Assembly: GCA_003586115.2 (NCBI GenBank)
Contig: QVOM02000112.1
Location: 106,356,701-106,420,700 of the forward strand
DNA length: 64,000 nucleotides
Reading direction: 5' to 3'
Origin: Salvator merianae
Taxonomy: Eukaryota; Chordata; Lepidosauria; Squamata; Teiidae
Both the position numbers and the translations under genes were made by a program. The notes under the pieces are model-generated. The model saw only the letters and a program-made list of their open reading frames with translations. It did no database searches and was not told where the DNA came from. Positions 20,336-31,479 of this stretch are shown in pieces (positions within the stretch are counted from its first letter, which is position 1; every line of letters starts with the position of its first letter).

Positions 20336-21841
20336 TACAACTAAGAGGACCTCATCTTATGTTAAATGAGTGTTTCTTGATCTACTTTGGGGAAAAAATA
20401 AGAGGATTTTGTCATGAATATGATATCTTCTCAGAATGTTTTCTTTGTCATGGGTGGGGAATCTCAAAGGCATGTGGATTCCTGCATTCAACACACAATG
20501 CCCTTGTTGCTGTTCCGTATACAGCAAGGAGGCTTTTTTTTAAAAAAAAAAACCTCGCACTTGTGCCTATGGAGGCTTTTAAAAACCTAATTGCTGAGAG
20601 ATTTTCAGCAAAGAAGCAGCTGTTGCTGCTGCAACAGGGTTAACCCTCTCTGTATGTTGCAGCTCCTCCACCCAAAGTGCCCCCCCCCCATGTTGCAATT
20701 AGATTTGAAGAAAAATTTATTCTGGGTTTTGTACACATGAAAGAACATTGCTGTCCTAATTTTAATTGCATTACAGCCACAGTGTCTGCCTAGTATTTAC
20801 AGCTGAGGAACAAAACTCAGCCTGCCGGCTTGGCTTGCAGCCTCTGTTAGCAGCCTGATGTGCAGAAACCCGGGATTGAATTTTTTAGATCATGGGAAAA
20901 AGCATAGTCATACAAGAAGGGCCGGCAAAGAAAACTGAATGCAGATGAAATTCAGATGGGTTTATGGTGGTCAGATCAAATGGACCCCAGGAATTGGACA
21001 GGTTAAAATAATTCAACAGGCTTGCAGGCTGCATATAGAAGCACCTGCTGCTATCACTCCAAAACAGAGGAACCAGATTAGTGGAGTTCAGATGTTGCAG
21101 CAAGCAAACACACCCCACTAGTCACTCTGCAGAAGCATTCTAGGTGGCTCCAGTGAAGTAACCAACATTCTTGTTCATAAACTAAGTGTGTCATCGGCCA
21201 GTGTTTACAGAAACTTAGATGCCAAACTCTGATTTGTACACTAAAATTAAAGCTACAAAAACAAAGCAAAAAACCCATAGTCTTATCTGTGTTGTCCCAT
21301 CTGGTTCCTATATTGTCAGTGCGTGCTGCTGCTGCAGTTGATCACACAGCGAAAAAAGTCTGGTTTCTTGCCATCTTGTCATTATTCTCACTCATGGTCA
21401 AAACAATTAGGCAGGATCTGCAGGAGGGCAATTTCTGCTTCTAGAAGTGCTATGTTGGTTGCGTATAGTGAAAAGTGGCGAGCACGTGTCTGCCTGCATG
21501 CCGTCATTCCTGGCTGTATGGACATTGCTGTTGGGTAAACTGCATTCCCCAGCTTCGATGTTTTAGGCTAGGAAGTGCCTCGAGAAGTTGACCATTTTGT
21601 GTGCCACCCAAAACAGAGCCATGTTATTCAGCCTGAAGAAAATGCTGCAGGTTGGTCTGGATTTTGGGGCAGTGAAGCAGTAAGGCAGAAAAGTGGGAGA
21701 AAGCTGTGTCATAGTCCTTCCTCCCTCTCTACCATTAAAACACTCTTAAGAGTGCTTATGGCAGGCTGTTTACCAGATGAATGCAGGGTTATGTGGACCT
21801 GATGCTCTTCATGTGACTGCATGACACCTTTACGATATAAG
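20336..21841. other. Non-coding stretch
   Basis: Homopolymer runs at 20536-20551 (T then A) and 20681-20690 (C). I recognise no exon, RNA gene or element. Confidence 0.35.
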
Positions 21842-21911
21842 GTGGATCCTGCCTAAGGCCCTTCACCATGGTCTACACCAGCATGCGTCAGCCCAGTGCA
21901 GAAAGGGCCCA
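21842..21911. mobile_element. GGGCC-type MITE, right end only
   Basis: GGTCTACACCAGCATGCG and CAGCCCAGTGCAGAAAGGGC match the right half of the 38195/43872 subfamily. The left half is absent. Confidence 0.45.
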
Positions 21912-22373
21912 AGTTACATTTTCTCTACCAGGGGTGTGACTGCAATTGGGTGATAGCTAACAATTTGTCTGGAGGCCAGGAAAAAAAAAAGTGTGGGAGG
22001 GGTCTTTTTGGCATCAGCCTGCATGGTACGAAGGCTCCCATTTTGCTTCCTTTCCCAGATGCCCTTTCTGCCTGAGCCACGCACCTGCTCTTCACATTCT
22101 GTCTATTTCTTTGAAAGGGCAGCTGTGGACTTTTCAAGTCTGAATGTAGCAGGTCATTATGACAAACATGAAAAAAGAAAACAAAACAAAGCAGAACAAA
22201 AAGTCAGAGCAGATATTCTCCCTGTCAAGTTAAGAGTATGGTAATAGGATGATCAGGTCACACTGAGAGGGCTGCCTAGGGATCTTTCACTTTGAACTCC
22301 ACAATGTACCTTACATTGGTCTGTGATCTGACACTGGGGAACCCATTTTGGGGTAATTTGTTAGTCCCAGTCA
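21912..22373. other. Non-coding sequence, no recognised repeat
   Basis: Contains A-rich runs (21980, 22180) but no supported feature. Confidence 0.3.
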
Positions 22374-22492
22374 GGTACTTTCTGCACTGGGCCTTATTCC
22401 AGAATATTTCCTGGAATAGTGGTCTGCTGTCAGCACGCTAGGGCAGATATTCTAGGATATATTCCAGAATAAAGCCCAGTGCAGAAAGGGCT
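22374..22492. mobile_element. GGGCC-type MITE, shortest copy (119 bp), TSD TCA
   Basis: Arms GGTACTTTCTGCACTGGGCC and AGCCCAGTGCAGAAAGGGCT, with TTATTCCAGAATAT just inside the left arm and a complementary ATATTCCAGAATAA before the right arm. A perfect TCA duplication flanks it (22371-22373 and 22493-22495). The central part is reduced to about 40 bp, so most of the element is arm. Confidence 0.8.
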
Positions 22493-23017
22493 TCAGTATT
22501 AAGCAAAAATGTGCACAGCAAAAAACCCTAATTTCAGTTAGTGGAGACCAGACTTTGTTGTAGCAATAAGACACATAGAGATTATGCTCTTAAGGTCCGC
22601 TAATTTTTTCTTGTGAAAGATATTTATATAGGAAAAAATCTAACTACATAGGGTAGAGAGAAGTTGAAAAGCATTTTATCCTTCTCAGAAAGGAGGAGGA
22701 TATGTTTGTGTGTGTAAAACTGGGAGGTATACAGTAGAGACATAGAGCAATGAAAAAGCAGAATCTGCCCGTGATCCTAGCTAGCTATCCTGATGCCTCT
22801 AGTGGTCATTTGGGATTTTGCAAGTGCAAAAGACAATGCCAGTAAAACTGCATCTCCAACAAGAAGAAAGAGCAAACTGTGTTGTACTAAGAACTTTTAA
22901 AAGACTCATAAATCCCTGCACATATGTTCTGGTGTACATCTGAGCATCAGCTTTTACTGACCGAAAGCTCCACCTTTTCATAACTTCTCTCTGTTGACTA
23001 CTTGGGGCTATACAGTA
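22493..23017. other. Non-coding sequence, no recognised repeat
   Basis: No feature supported. It ends at the duplicated target of the hAT element. Confidence 0.3.
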
Positions 23018-23025
23018 GAGGCAGT

Positions 23026-23693
23026 CAGAGATGTGCACGAAGTAGCATTTGATCAAAAGTGAAAGGTGGTTACAGAAGTACAAGTGACCTCCGCACACCC
23101 CTGGCTTTGTTCGCCTTCACTTGGTGATGTTTAAGCTGGAGGTATAGCATGTGAGCATCAGAGCCTGGAGCTGCCCGATGTCCTACCCCTGCTGTCGCCC
23201 TCCTAGCCCTGCTGCCCCCCAGCCCCATTGCTGCCCTCCCAGCCCCAGCCCCAGTCCCTTCCCTCCAGGCCCCTCCACCCCACTGCTGCTATTCCCCACT
23301 GCCCCTGCAACCACCACCACCACCACTACCTTACCTTACACTAGGACTGAGGCAAACCCTGTCCAGGCATATATGCACTGTTGCAGCTGTGCTGTTGCTG
23401 ACTCACTTCCTTCATATGTGCGTATAAAATCCAGTGGACTCATGTCTTGTGAGTCCCTTCCTTGCATGCTGAAAGAAGTGGTGCTGGAGCGAGGGCAGGC
23501 AGCCGTGGGGCTGAGGGGGTGGCATGGCCATGGGGCAGCTCCATGATCCGATATTCACACACCATTCCACCAGCTTAAAGCATTGCTGAGTGAAGGTGAA
23601 TGGAGCCAGGGACATGGGGAGGTCACCTGCTGCGCTCTTTGGCATCTAACCACCTTTTACTTTCAGTCGAATGCTACTTCATGCACATTTCTA
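23026..23693. mobile_element. hAT-like MITE (668 bp), perfect 8-bp TSD
   Basis: The left arm CAGAGATGTGCACGAAGTAG runs on to AAAGGTGGTTA. Its inverse at the right end runs from TAACCACCTTTTACTTTCAG to CATGCACATTTCTA, giving arms of about 45 bp. The perfect 8-bp duplication GAGGCAGT (23018-23025 and 23694-23701) is diagnostic of hAT. The core is a C-rich tract (23160-23335). It shares GATGTGCACGAAG with the 4404 element, so the two may use the same transposase. Confidence 0.85.
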
Positions 23694-23701
23694 GAGGCAG
23701 T

Positions 23702-24165
23702 TAGTAAGGCATCTCCTTATTTTCTCCACTGCTTGCTTCTAAGTACTTCCCCTGATCGGTAGGCTAATAGTTCCCAAAAGTATCTCACTTTCTTCCTCTC
23801 TCTCCATCTCTTCTTACTTAAGCCAGATGGCTTAAGACACAGGCTTTCCTATTCAACTGTGTATTTTCCTAAAAACAGCTACTTCCTCTATTTGCTTGGA
23901 ATCCTAAGAGCGTCTCCAGGCACTTTTTCACCTGTGTGTACTTATAATCACTCACACAATTTCAGCACAATGTGTGTCATGCCTGGTAATGGATGGGATC
24001 AAAATAAATCCTAGTGTTCTGTGGAGCATCAGTGGAGAATCACTGGTATGGAGCAAGCAAAAATAAGAGGCAATCAAACGGCTCATTTCACGCTTGCTGA
24101 TGCACATCCCTGAACAGCCTCCTTTGTGTAAACAGAAGTTTAGTGGTATGGGGGATTCTATGGAG
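23702..24165. other. Non-coding sequence, no recognised repeat
   Basis: Nothing supported. An inverted pair AAGCCAGATGGCTTAAG sits at 23820-23836. Confidence 0.3.
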
Positions 24166-24168
24166 AAA

Positions 24169-24517
24169 GGACCTTTCTGCACTTACCTGTGCTGATCCAG
24201 ATCAGCTTGTCCAGATCAAACAATCAATTCCAAAGCAGGGAAAGACCTGCAACCTTCAGAACTGGCCTCCAAAGCTCAGAGCTCCCAGTAGAACCATTTC
24301 AGCAGTGCATCTGCTTGGTCTGGTTTACTCTCAGTTAATACTCTGATGGACCTGTCTGAACAGGCCTACCAGTAGTCTGGATCTAGACTAGATCAGGGGG
24401 CCATTTTAGACATTCTGGACTGGAATACATTCTGTCTTGTGCAGATGGAGGGTACTAGCAAGGGGTGAAGTCCTGAAGACGACTACAATCAGATTAAAAG
24501 TAAGTGCAGAAAGGCCC
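24169..24517. mobile_element. GGGCC-type MITE (349 bp), TSD AAA
   Basis: Ends GGACCTTTCTGCACTTACCT and AAGTAAGTGCAGAAAGGCCC are close inverted relatives. Perfect AAA flanks (24166-24168 and 24518-24520). The inside has GATCCAGATCAGCTTGTCCA near the left end and GATCTAGACTAGATCAGG further in. Confidence 0.75.
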
Positions 24518-24689
24518 AAAGTTTTTCACAAGTGAGGCTGCCTTCACACAGTTACAAAAATGGCTGTTTGGGACAGAAGTTTGAGGTCTTACTCCAGAGG
24601 TAGGAAGTGTCCCGTGTTACACACATTGCTTTTAGACATGTGTAGAGTGGGACCACATGTATGTAAGAACACACAACCATGGAAGGCTA

Positions 24690-26065
24690 GAAGGCCGTAA
24701 GGGTACTATGGAAGACACCTAAAAGCCTTGCTATGGAAGACACCTAAAAACCATCTTGAAAAGCCAAGGAAAGAAAGGTTTTACTCTCTTGTTGCCTAGA
24801 ATTCATTCACAAAGGAGTTCTCTGTAAACAGGAAAACCTTGGAGGCATGGAACAAGAAACAAGAGTGAGTTTGTTGTTGGACTTGGAAGATCTGATTACA
24901 TCTTGAGCTTGCTGTTTTTAGCATCTTTCACAACTGGCACAGCACCTTGGGCTATAGATAAGAATTTCATTGTTCTATCTGGTCAGTGTTATTCTCAATA
25001 TCTGTCAACCAGATGAGTCACCACTCCTTTGATGTGCATTTTACCTGTAAACAACTCTATCCATGTGATCTTGGACCATCACACTTCCTAACTTTACTCA
25101 CCACACCCTTGAATGGTAATGACCAATAATTTCAACTTTTAGTCTCAGGTAACTAATCAAAAGTGCAACTTTTTGATCCATTTCTTCACCAATCCCCTAG
25201 CTCATCCTTTTTTACTTTGCCCAAAGTGTATAAAACCCTATGTTTTTCTCTCATTCCCTCCTTCATCACTCTGTTGAAACACTCCATGACTTTGCTGAAA
25301 TCACTGAAGAAGGAAGAAGATGTGCCATGAGATCATCCACTCCACCCCAAGGTCTCAAGCATACTCTCTCCCTTGCTGACTGAGCCGTGTGTTGCTCAGG
25401 AAACTCGTTGCGGTTTTCCACCTTCTGCAACTGAATAACGAGAAGCTCTATCTTCTCTGAAGATCCCTACATTTTCCTTGAAGCTAGACGAAACTTAATT
25501 CTCCTCCAGGGAAGTCTTCTATGTTATTTCCCAATAGTGTTCTTGCTAAAACTCACTTTTACTGTTAGATACCCTTGGGTTAAGCTTCACCACACACACA
25601 CTCAGCCACACACACTGGGAGACTCCACCTTTCCACTTTAGTGTAACTTCAATGCTGCACCTAGACCCTTGTTATAGTTCCTTTCTCTTGCATACCTGTA
25701 TTGCTGCACTGAATACTGTAGCCTTTTGCTTGATTTTGTAGGCTGTTGCAGCCCTGGAATAAAATTGTTCTTTTGTTCTTTTGTTTTTGATAAAGATTGT
25801 TTATTGTTGTATCAATTGTTTTTTGCCTCAGAACCCCTTCCTTTTCCCTCTCCCCTTGGGAATGCATGCCAGCCAACTGCAATCTGCTTTTGAAAAGTTC
25901 CTTAAATCTACCTATTACCTTAAGGTCCTGCTGGAATAACTGGGCCTGAGAAACTTCCCCAATATAGCCAGTTTATTCCTTTTCACCCACCTATGTATCA
26001 GGTGGCTCCTGGACTCAAAGTTTCCTCCTGGCACAGTTGAATGCCAGACAGGAAATGCCCCTGGA
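24690..26065 (+). repeat. LTR-like interspersed repeat, copy 1
   Basis: This copy is collinear with 52843-54808 over its length. Matching blocks include ATCTTGAAAAGC, AACAGGAA..CCTTGAGG/GAGG-type words, GGCACAGCACCTT, GTGCCATGAG.TCATCCA and GTCCTG..GAAATAACTGG-type words. A TATAAAA at 25229-25235 and AATAAA at 25758-25763 fit an LTR promoter and polyadenylation signal, but the spacing is long. No internal coding region is seen, so it would be a solo LTR. Class undecided. Confidence 0.5.
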
Positions 26066-26425
26066 AATTGCCTGGTTTTTGTCTGGCATTACATTGCATT
26101 GTAAGAAACTGCCCCAGTAATCTCCTATGACATCTCTATCTGTCTACACGGTGGAAGGGCTGAATGAGAGTGAAATTTGCCTTCAGAGTTGTTTATTGTG
26201 TTCTGCATTTTGGTCACTTCCAAGGGCGAATTTTGTACTGTGGAAACAGTAGGTAGGTTCAATAGGGGTGAACGTGTGTGTCCACTGGGTCTCAGAGACT
26301 CTCAAGACACATCTTTTTTATGTTGTGTGGCTGAAGCCAGAGCGTGAAATATGCATAATGTGCAGTACATGAAGACTGCTGCCAACCAAATAGGAATTGG
26401 TCCATACATATTACACAAATATATA
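26066..26425. other. Non-coding sequence, no recognised repeat
   Basis: No feature supported. Confidence 0.3.
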
Positions 26426-26427
26426 GG

Positions 26428-26742
26428 TACAGTGCAGGACTGCCAACTTTGGCTAAAAACAGCGGCGGCTCGTCGCTTTAAGGGTGGGTGTTCGGAACCC
26501 ACGGGAAGGGGGCGATCTCTGTTTGCGGTGCCTCCGGGTCTCTGTACTGTCAGTATGGAGGCCTGGAGGCCCCGCAAGCAGAGATTGCCCCCTTCCTGTG
26601 GGTTCCAAACACCCACCTTTAAAGCGACAGGCCACCGCTGGCTAGAAATCAACCAAATATCAGATACACTTGGCTTTTGGAGGACTTTTTGTATGGCTAT
26701 GATAATTATTTTGGCTGATTATCTGGCAGACCTGGGACCTTG
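26428..26742. mobile_element. Small MITE (CAGG-CTGCCA termini) split by a hAT insertion
   Basis: The outer sequence CAGGACTGCCAACTTTGGCT ... TTGGCTGATTATCTGGCAG, followed by ACCTGG, is an inverted-repeat element of about 125 bp once the 26460-26640 insert and one target copy are removed. A related uninterrupted copy is at 60620-60722. Confidence 0.6.
26460..26640. mobile_element. hAT-like palindromic MITE (181 bp) with empty-site proof
   Basis: Ends CAGCGGCGGCTCGTCGCTTT and AAAGCGACAGGCCACCGCTG. Nearly the whole element is one inverted repeat with about 80-bp arms, and most arm mismatches are CpG transitions. The flanks GCTAAAAA (26452-26459) and GCTAGAAA (26641-26648) form an 8-bp duplication. 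The related copy at 60630 carries the same target only once with no insert, which defines both boundaries. The 32830-33017 copy is a relative. Confidence 0.9.
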
Positions 26743-27394
26743 GTTGCCTAAAGGAAATCATGCTAGCATGCAGGCAGGGCCATCACCACTGCACACAGAG
26801 TATCTAGTCTGTACCCACAGCAGGAAAAAGGAGTCAGGATGCTGAGCTGGCTCCACAAGCAGAGTCACTGAGGACCTCCTCCATATCCTCTTTGGGTGAT
26901 GTCTTCCTTGGGCCGATGCAGTGTCTGTCCCTCTAGTTGTGGCTGAATCCCCCCATGAGCCCTGGTGAATAGTGGGATATGATTACATTTGTAGTTCAGA
27001 AACATTTGCATTGACATAGATTGGCCTTCCCCCAGATCAATTAATTGATGGAGGGCAAGCCATAGTGGAGATACTACATACTGCATATCTCTTATGGACC
27101 AGTGAGGAAGAGGGCTCTGGCCTAGATAGACCCATTTAATTTTAATCACAGAGTCAGACTGATGGGCTTGCTTGTCAGGAAACAGAAGAATGTGTTTACA
27201 TTCCAAACTTTGATTTCAGAGTAGAGCTAATGCTTCCAGACAGATTGCCTTCTGGAAATGGAATACTGGAATTTAGGATTATCGCTTCCTTTTCTGCCCA
27301 GGCCCCTGTGACTTTACTGTGTTTAAACACAAACAGGTGCCAGACTTTTCTGGCATGGAGGCTATAGGGATGGGTAGAGCTGCAGCTGTTTATT
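26743..27394. other. Non-coding sequence, no recognised repeat
   Basis: No supported feature. The minus strand has a 113-codon open frame (26865-27206) without any recognisable domain, which I read as chance. Confidence 0.3.
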
Positions 27395-27480
27395 TATTCA
27401 TTCATTTATTTAGTGCAACAAGATCATTTTCATTTCATTTATTGATCATGCTTTACATTTATGGCAACTGTAGCCATATG
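27395..27480 (-). repeat. LINE 3' tail remnant, antisense
   Basis: TTTATTTATTCATTCATTTA and the following TTTCATTTCATTTATTG resemble reversed LINE tail microsatellites. Short and uncertain. Confidence 0.35.
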
Positions 27481-27935
27481 CTCAAACTTTGGTAAATGCC
27501 CAGATATTGTATGAGTGGTGTGAAACCTGTCCAAAGCAAATCTTGAGAAGTAGTACAGTATAATTGAAAACAACAATTTCCTCTATAGCTGGAATGTGCC
27601 ATCAGGTTTTGGACAATCTCAGATCTTCCACATTAACTGAAACTGTCTGTATCCCTGCTCCAATATGAAATTTGGATTCTATTGAGAGTGGGCCAAAGGG
27701 AGACAAAAACCTTCTAAAATAACAGTTTTTGAGTTCCCTCCCCTTGAGAACCACCTGGAAAGGTCTGCATCGGTTTGTGGGATCATTTAATAAACATCTA
27801 GAATTCTTAGATTTTAGAAATCTGCAGGTTTCTGGGGTTTTTGGTCATACAGATGTTTAGTACCACTTAATATCCATATGAATAAACAAACAGTGCATGG
27901 GAAAAGCAAAACTCATTCCAGTGATTGCACAAATA
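27481..27935. other. Non-coding sequence, no recognised repeat
   Basis: No supported feature. Confidence 0.3.
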
Positions 27936-28442
27936 TGGGGTCTGTTTGCACTTGATGTTAGCAAGCATCTAGCACGCTTGCTAGTCAAGCATGTTTGCAC
28001 TGCAAGACAGCTGAAGCAACTGGAAGAGGCATTCAACCATTCCTGATCACTTCTACTGCTGGAGCAGTAAATTGTTGTCTGGAACCTTACCTGGAGCTCA
28101 TAGTCAGCTTCAGGTAAGGGACCGTTTGCACTTATCTGTGGTGCGCTGGCCACCTTGGGTGCAATCTGCTCATCGTGTATGCGTGACCAGTCGATCACGC
28201 ATGTGTGTGCCTGTGTGCTGCATGGGCCTGCTGGTCACCATAGCAGTGGCCGGATGTTTCCTGGCCACTGCCATGGTGAGGATTGGGCACGGCTACTGGC
28301 ATTCACACCCACAAATGCTGGTAGCTGGTTTCCAGTCCAGATTTCGGCCCTGCAGCACCGACGGTGTCCACACTGAGTGGTAAAGTACTACGCTGGCACA
28401 GACTAATTAGTCTGTGCTAGCATCATAAGTGGAAAAACGGCC
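27936..28442. mobile_element. GGGCC-type MITE, composite with an internal terminus
   Basis: The outer left end GGGGTCTGTTTGCACTTGAT (27936) is followed at 28118 by a second terminus-like GGGACCGTTTGCACTTATCT. The right end is CATAAGTGGAAAAACGGCC. The inner unit 28118-28442 looks like an element in its own right, with flanks TAA/ATG or TAA/TGA depending on where it ends. The first 180 bp matches 46115-46345 (TTAGCAAGCATCTAGCACGC). Confidence 0.55.
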
Positions 28443-29008
28443 ATGATGGTAATGATATTTCTGTATCAGAGATGTATAAACAAATGTATTTTTACGTAGG
28501 TTGCAACCCATTTATTTATTTTTTTGCTTACATCAAGTAGCTGTTTCTTCAGTCTGAAGGCAAACCATGCAAAGTTTTCCCAGTTGATGCTTTCAAAAGC
28601 AGCAAAAGATGGTCCTTGCCGTATAGAGATGGATGCCTCTTTGTCACCATGCTGCTGGAATCTTCTCTCTCCTTGTGGCTCTAGATTTGGCTCGGCCAGC
28701 CTATGGGCTCTTCAGATGTTGCTGAGCTGTGTTTCCCGTCGTTCCTCCCTGTTGGTCAGGCAGGCTAGAGGTCACAGGGTCTGGCTGTGACATGGCTACT
28801 CCTCTTGTAGACATCAGCCAATTATAATTCCCATAATCACTAGCCGCTCAGCATGCTGGCTGGGGCTGAAGGGAGTTGGAATCCAGTGTTCCTCCGTTGT
28901 GTCTCACACTGAGCAAGGAATTCAATCAGAAGGATAGGGAGTATATTTACACATTGGGTAAGGGCAGTGAATGGGGAGAAATTATTCTTGTAATTTTACG
29001 TTGTTTCA
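28443..29008. other. Non-coding sequence, no recognised repeat
   Basis: No supported feature. CATCAGCCAATTATAATTCC (28812) resembles a piece common in old repeats. Confidence 0.3.
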
Positions 29009-29146
29009 GGCTGCATCCAGACCTCAGTTACTTATTCCACTATGTTTGGATAGTCCGGAATAAAGCATGGATATTATGCAACATCCATGCTTTATTCCAG
29101 AATATCCAAATATAGTGGAATAAGTAAGTGATGTCTGGATGCAGCC
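29009..29146. mobile_element. Palindromic MITE, GGCTGCATCC family (138 bp)
   Basis: The arms GGCTGCATCCAGACCTCAGT and TAAGTGATGTCTGGATGCAG are followed inward by TTATTCCACTATGTTTGGAT and its complement, leaving a loop of about 10 bp. The flanks TCA/TCG match at two of three bases. The 3047 copy is its close relative. Confidence 0.75.
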
Positions 29147-29308
29147 TCGGCGGAGCAGTTGTGTCTTGCACAGTGGATCAAAAAGGTGATTCAGAGAGAT
29201 CAATAGTGAGACTCCATTTTGAGTCCCTTTCCTTCCTTCACCTCTTCAGTTCTATTGTGTGAATCACTACAGTGGTTTGTCTTCTTGCAGGCACCAGAGG
29301 AAGACTTG

Positions 29309-29512
29309 GGCTACATTCACTTTTGCTCAGAAAAGAAGTTCAAAAGTGCCTTAGAGAAGGCAGCGTGTAGCCCTTGCGTTCTCCTCCCATCTCTAACCCA
29401 CTTTTCATGGGAGGGGGAGGGGCAGACTGGCATATGAATGATCCCACTTGCTATCTGTAAGCTGCCTCAGAGGTGCTTTAAAAACAAACAAACTCTGTGT
29501 GTGAATGCAGCC
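29309..29512. mobile_element. MITE with GGCTACATTCAC termini (204 bp), TSD TTG
   Basis: Ends GGCTACATTCACTTTTGCTC and CTCTGTGTGTGAATGCAGCC, with perfect TTG flanks (29306-29308 and 29513-29515). The interior CATGGGAGGGGGAGGGGCAG occurs reversed in 52628-52826, so the two are copies of one family. Confidence 0.7.
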
Positions 29513-29515
29513 TTG

Positions 29516-30493
29516 GTTAGGCGCTATTGTGAAGGCTTCAGCTTTTAGAATCCCTTATTCATTTTAATGTCTGCCATCTTCTTTTCCCTTCATCTTTCAC
29601 AACCAATCATCTTTAGTATCCTGTCATGGCTGAGTGTGCTAACACAAAACATGCTTTTAAGCTCTTAATCAAAGGCTGTCAAGCAGGCAGTTCTGTTAAC
29701 AGGACATTGTGTGATTAACATCACGAAGCAAAGACTCTAAAAAGCAAATGAAAACACCTTGGCGTGTAAATAAATCAACTTACATGGAAATCTCCATTTT
29801 CTGCTATAGTGCTCCCATTGAACTGCTTAAGTAATTGGAGGCACTGCTGTTTTTGCTGAGGTGATATTAGAGTAATACTTGGATAAACAAACTAAACTTC
29901 GGGATGCTTTGTAACTGAAACTAAACCCTGCACTATAGAAAAATAAGAGTCAAAAGGTTCTTGAAAACTGAAGACAGACAAGGTTTGCTTTCCTGGTATG
30001 TAATCTAATATCCTTTCCTAAAGCTGAACAATAAGTATATGTTTGTTTAACCATTTCACCAAGGCCCTCTCTTTCCTCAGTGACAGGGATGTCCTAGTTA
30101 TGGCAGCAGGCAACCTGCAGGAATGTGAGGAAACAAGGTGCCTGCCCTTTAAGTTCACCTTCAAAAGTGGCTTGGCGGATTAGGCTCTGTTCAAATAAAA
30201 AATGGAATTTATTTGCACAAGCAAGCTTCTCAAGAGCTCTTCGTTTGAAGAATGTCATTTCATTTAACCCCAAAGTTGTCTCTGTGTGATGTGACTTTTC
30301 CCATTCTTCAGATTTTACTGGGTGATCTTGGTGTCACTGGAAGCAGAGGGTTGTGAAAATCTTCATTCTCTGTTATATAGTGCTCCCATTGAATGACTTA
30401 AATAATTGAGCTAGGACAACATACTCTGTCACTCTAGGATTGGCAAAGGCTTTACATTCAGAAGGCCTGAGATTTGGTTTTCAGCATCTCCAG
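29516..30493. promoter_or_regulatory. Repeat-free block with an internal 40-bp duplication; candidate conserved element
   Basis: The block is single-copy in texture (AAAGGCTGTCAAGCAGGCAG, GTAACTGAAACTAAACCCTG). A word of about 40 bp occurs twice: TAGTGCTCCCATTGAACTGC at 29808 and TAGTGCTCCCATTGAATGAC at 30379, each followed by TTAAGTAATTG or TTAAATAATTG. Two diverged copies of a homeodomain-type site in a repeat-free block hint at a regulatory module. This is inference only. Confidence 0.25.
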
Positions 30494-31021
30494 CCTATTT
30501 GCACAGTGTGGGCTATCCTGGGTTGTGCTTTCTCACTACGTGCAATCTGGCCCACGGCGGGCCAGGCAACTGCTGGAGCAATCTAAGGGCCATCTGCTTT
30601 ATGCATGGCCCATCCCAGGACAGCTTTGGAGGCCAGGAATTAAAGATCCCAGTCTCCCAAATTCTCAGCCAGGGCTGCTTTGACCGGACATATAGAAATG
30701 GTGCACTTTCAACATTGTTTCTGGGTGCCTGGCAAAATGGTGCTGAGCACAGTATATGAGACCATGGTCTGCATGCTATCTGAATCCAGGCTGCTGATCC
30801 AATATACCAGCTAGAATGGTGTATGGACGGCTTGCAATGGATGATGGTACCATTTTCCTACATCATAACCTGCTTCAGCATTTAGTCTTGTGCAGCACTT
30901 AGTCCTGGGTAGCGTCTAGTCCTACTGGTGGGCAGGATCTCCTGGTGGACAGATCTGTCATGGTGATGAAGTGTTCTAGGGTGGTGCTTAGACTGGTCTA
31001 CCAGCCAGTGTGGACACAGCC
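30494..31021. mobile_element. GGCCT-type MITE (about 528 bp), uninterrupted copy
   Basis: The left end GCCTATTTGCACAGTGTGGG and right end CCAGCCAGTGTGGACACAGC are inverted relatives. The interior AAGGGCCATCTGCTTTATGC and GGCCCATCCCAGGACAGC match the SINE-split copy at 10858. No clear duplication is seen. Confidence 0.55.
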
Positions 31022-31479
31022 TATAGGCTTATATAAATGGGAGCTGTCTGAAATCTGGAAGAAACAATGGTGTTGTTTTTCCTTTTCTAGGTTTTTAATT
31101 TGTCTATCAGATTGTGAGCTACTGACATGCGCTAAAGCTTCTTGGAATATACTGATAGTGGTTTCTCCCAACCAGCTGATTCTCCATGTTGTGCTAATTA
31201 CAGTGGCATTTGAGAACTGCAACCTTCAAACTTATTGAGACAGGCAACCTGGATCACCCATTAAGCCTCTTACTCTCTGACTATTCAAGAAATGATTTTG
31301 ACTATTTGCTACAACTCTGTTGGTCCCAGTTTGTCAAACACTGTATGCAGGGATGGCTAGTGCAAGTGGGCAAAAATGGAAACAACTTCCTTTGGCATGT
31401 GTTGGTTGGTTTTGTCTGAAATCCACATGGCACCAGCAAATCTGCCTTTGATCTGACTATATCTGAGGCCAGAGTGTAA
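31022..31479. other. Non-coding sequence, no recognised repeat
   Basis: No supported feature. Confidence 0.3.

Noticed and set aside
26865..27206. 113-codon minus-strand frame
   Set aside because: No domain, no codon-usage hint and no splice context; consistent with chance in sequence of this composition.
29280..29345. Exon candidate after TTCTTGCAG (frame APEEDLGYIHFCSEKKF)
   Set aside because: Most of the frame lies inside the left arm of the 29309-29512 MITE, which has exact TTG flanks.
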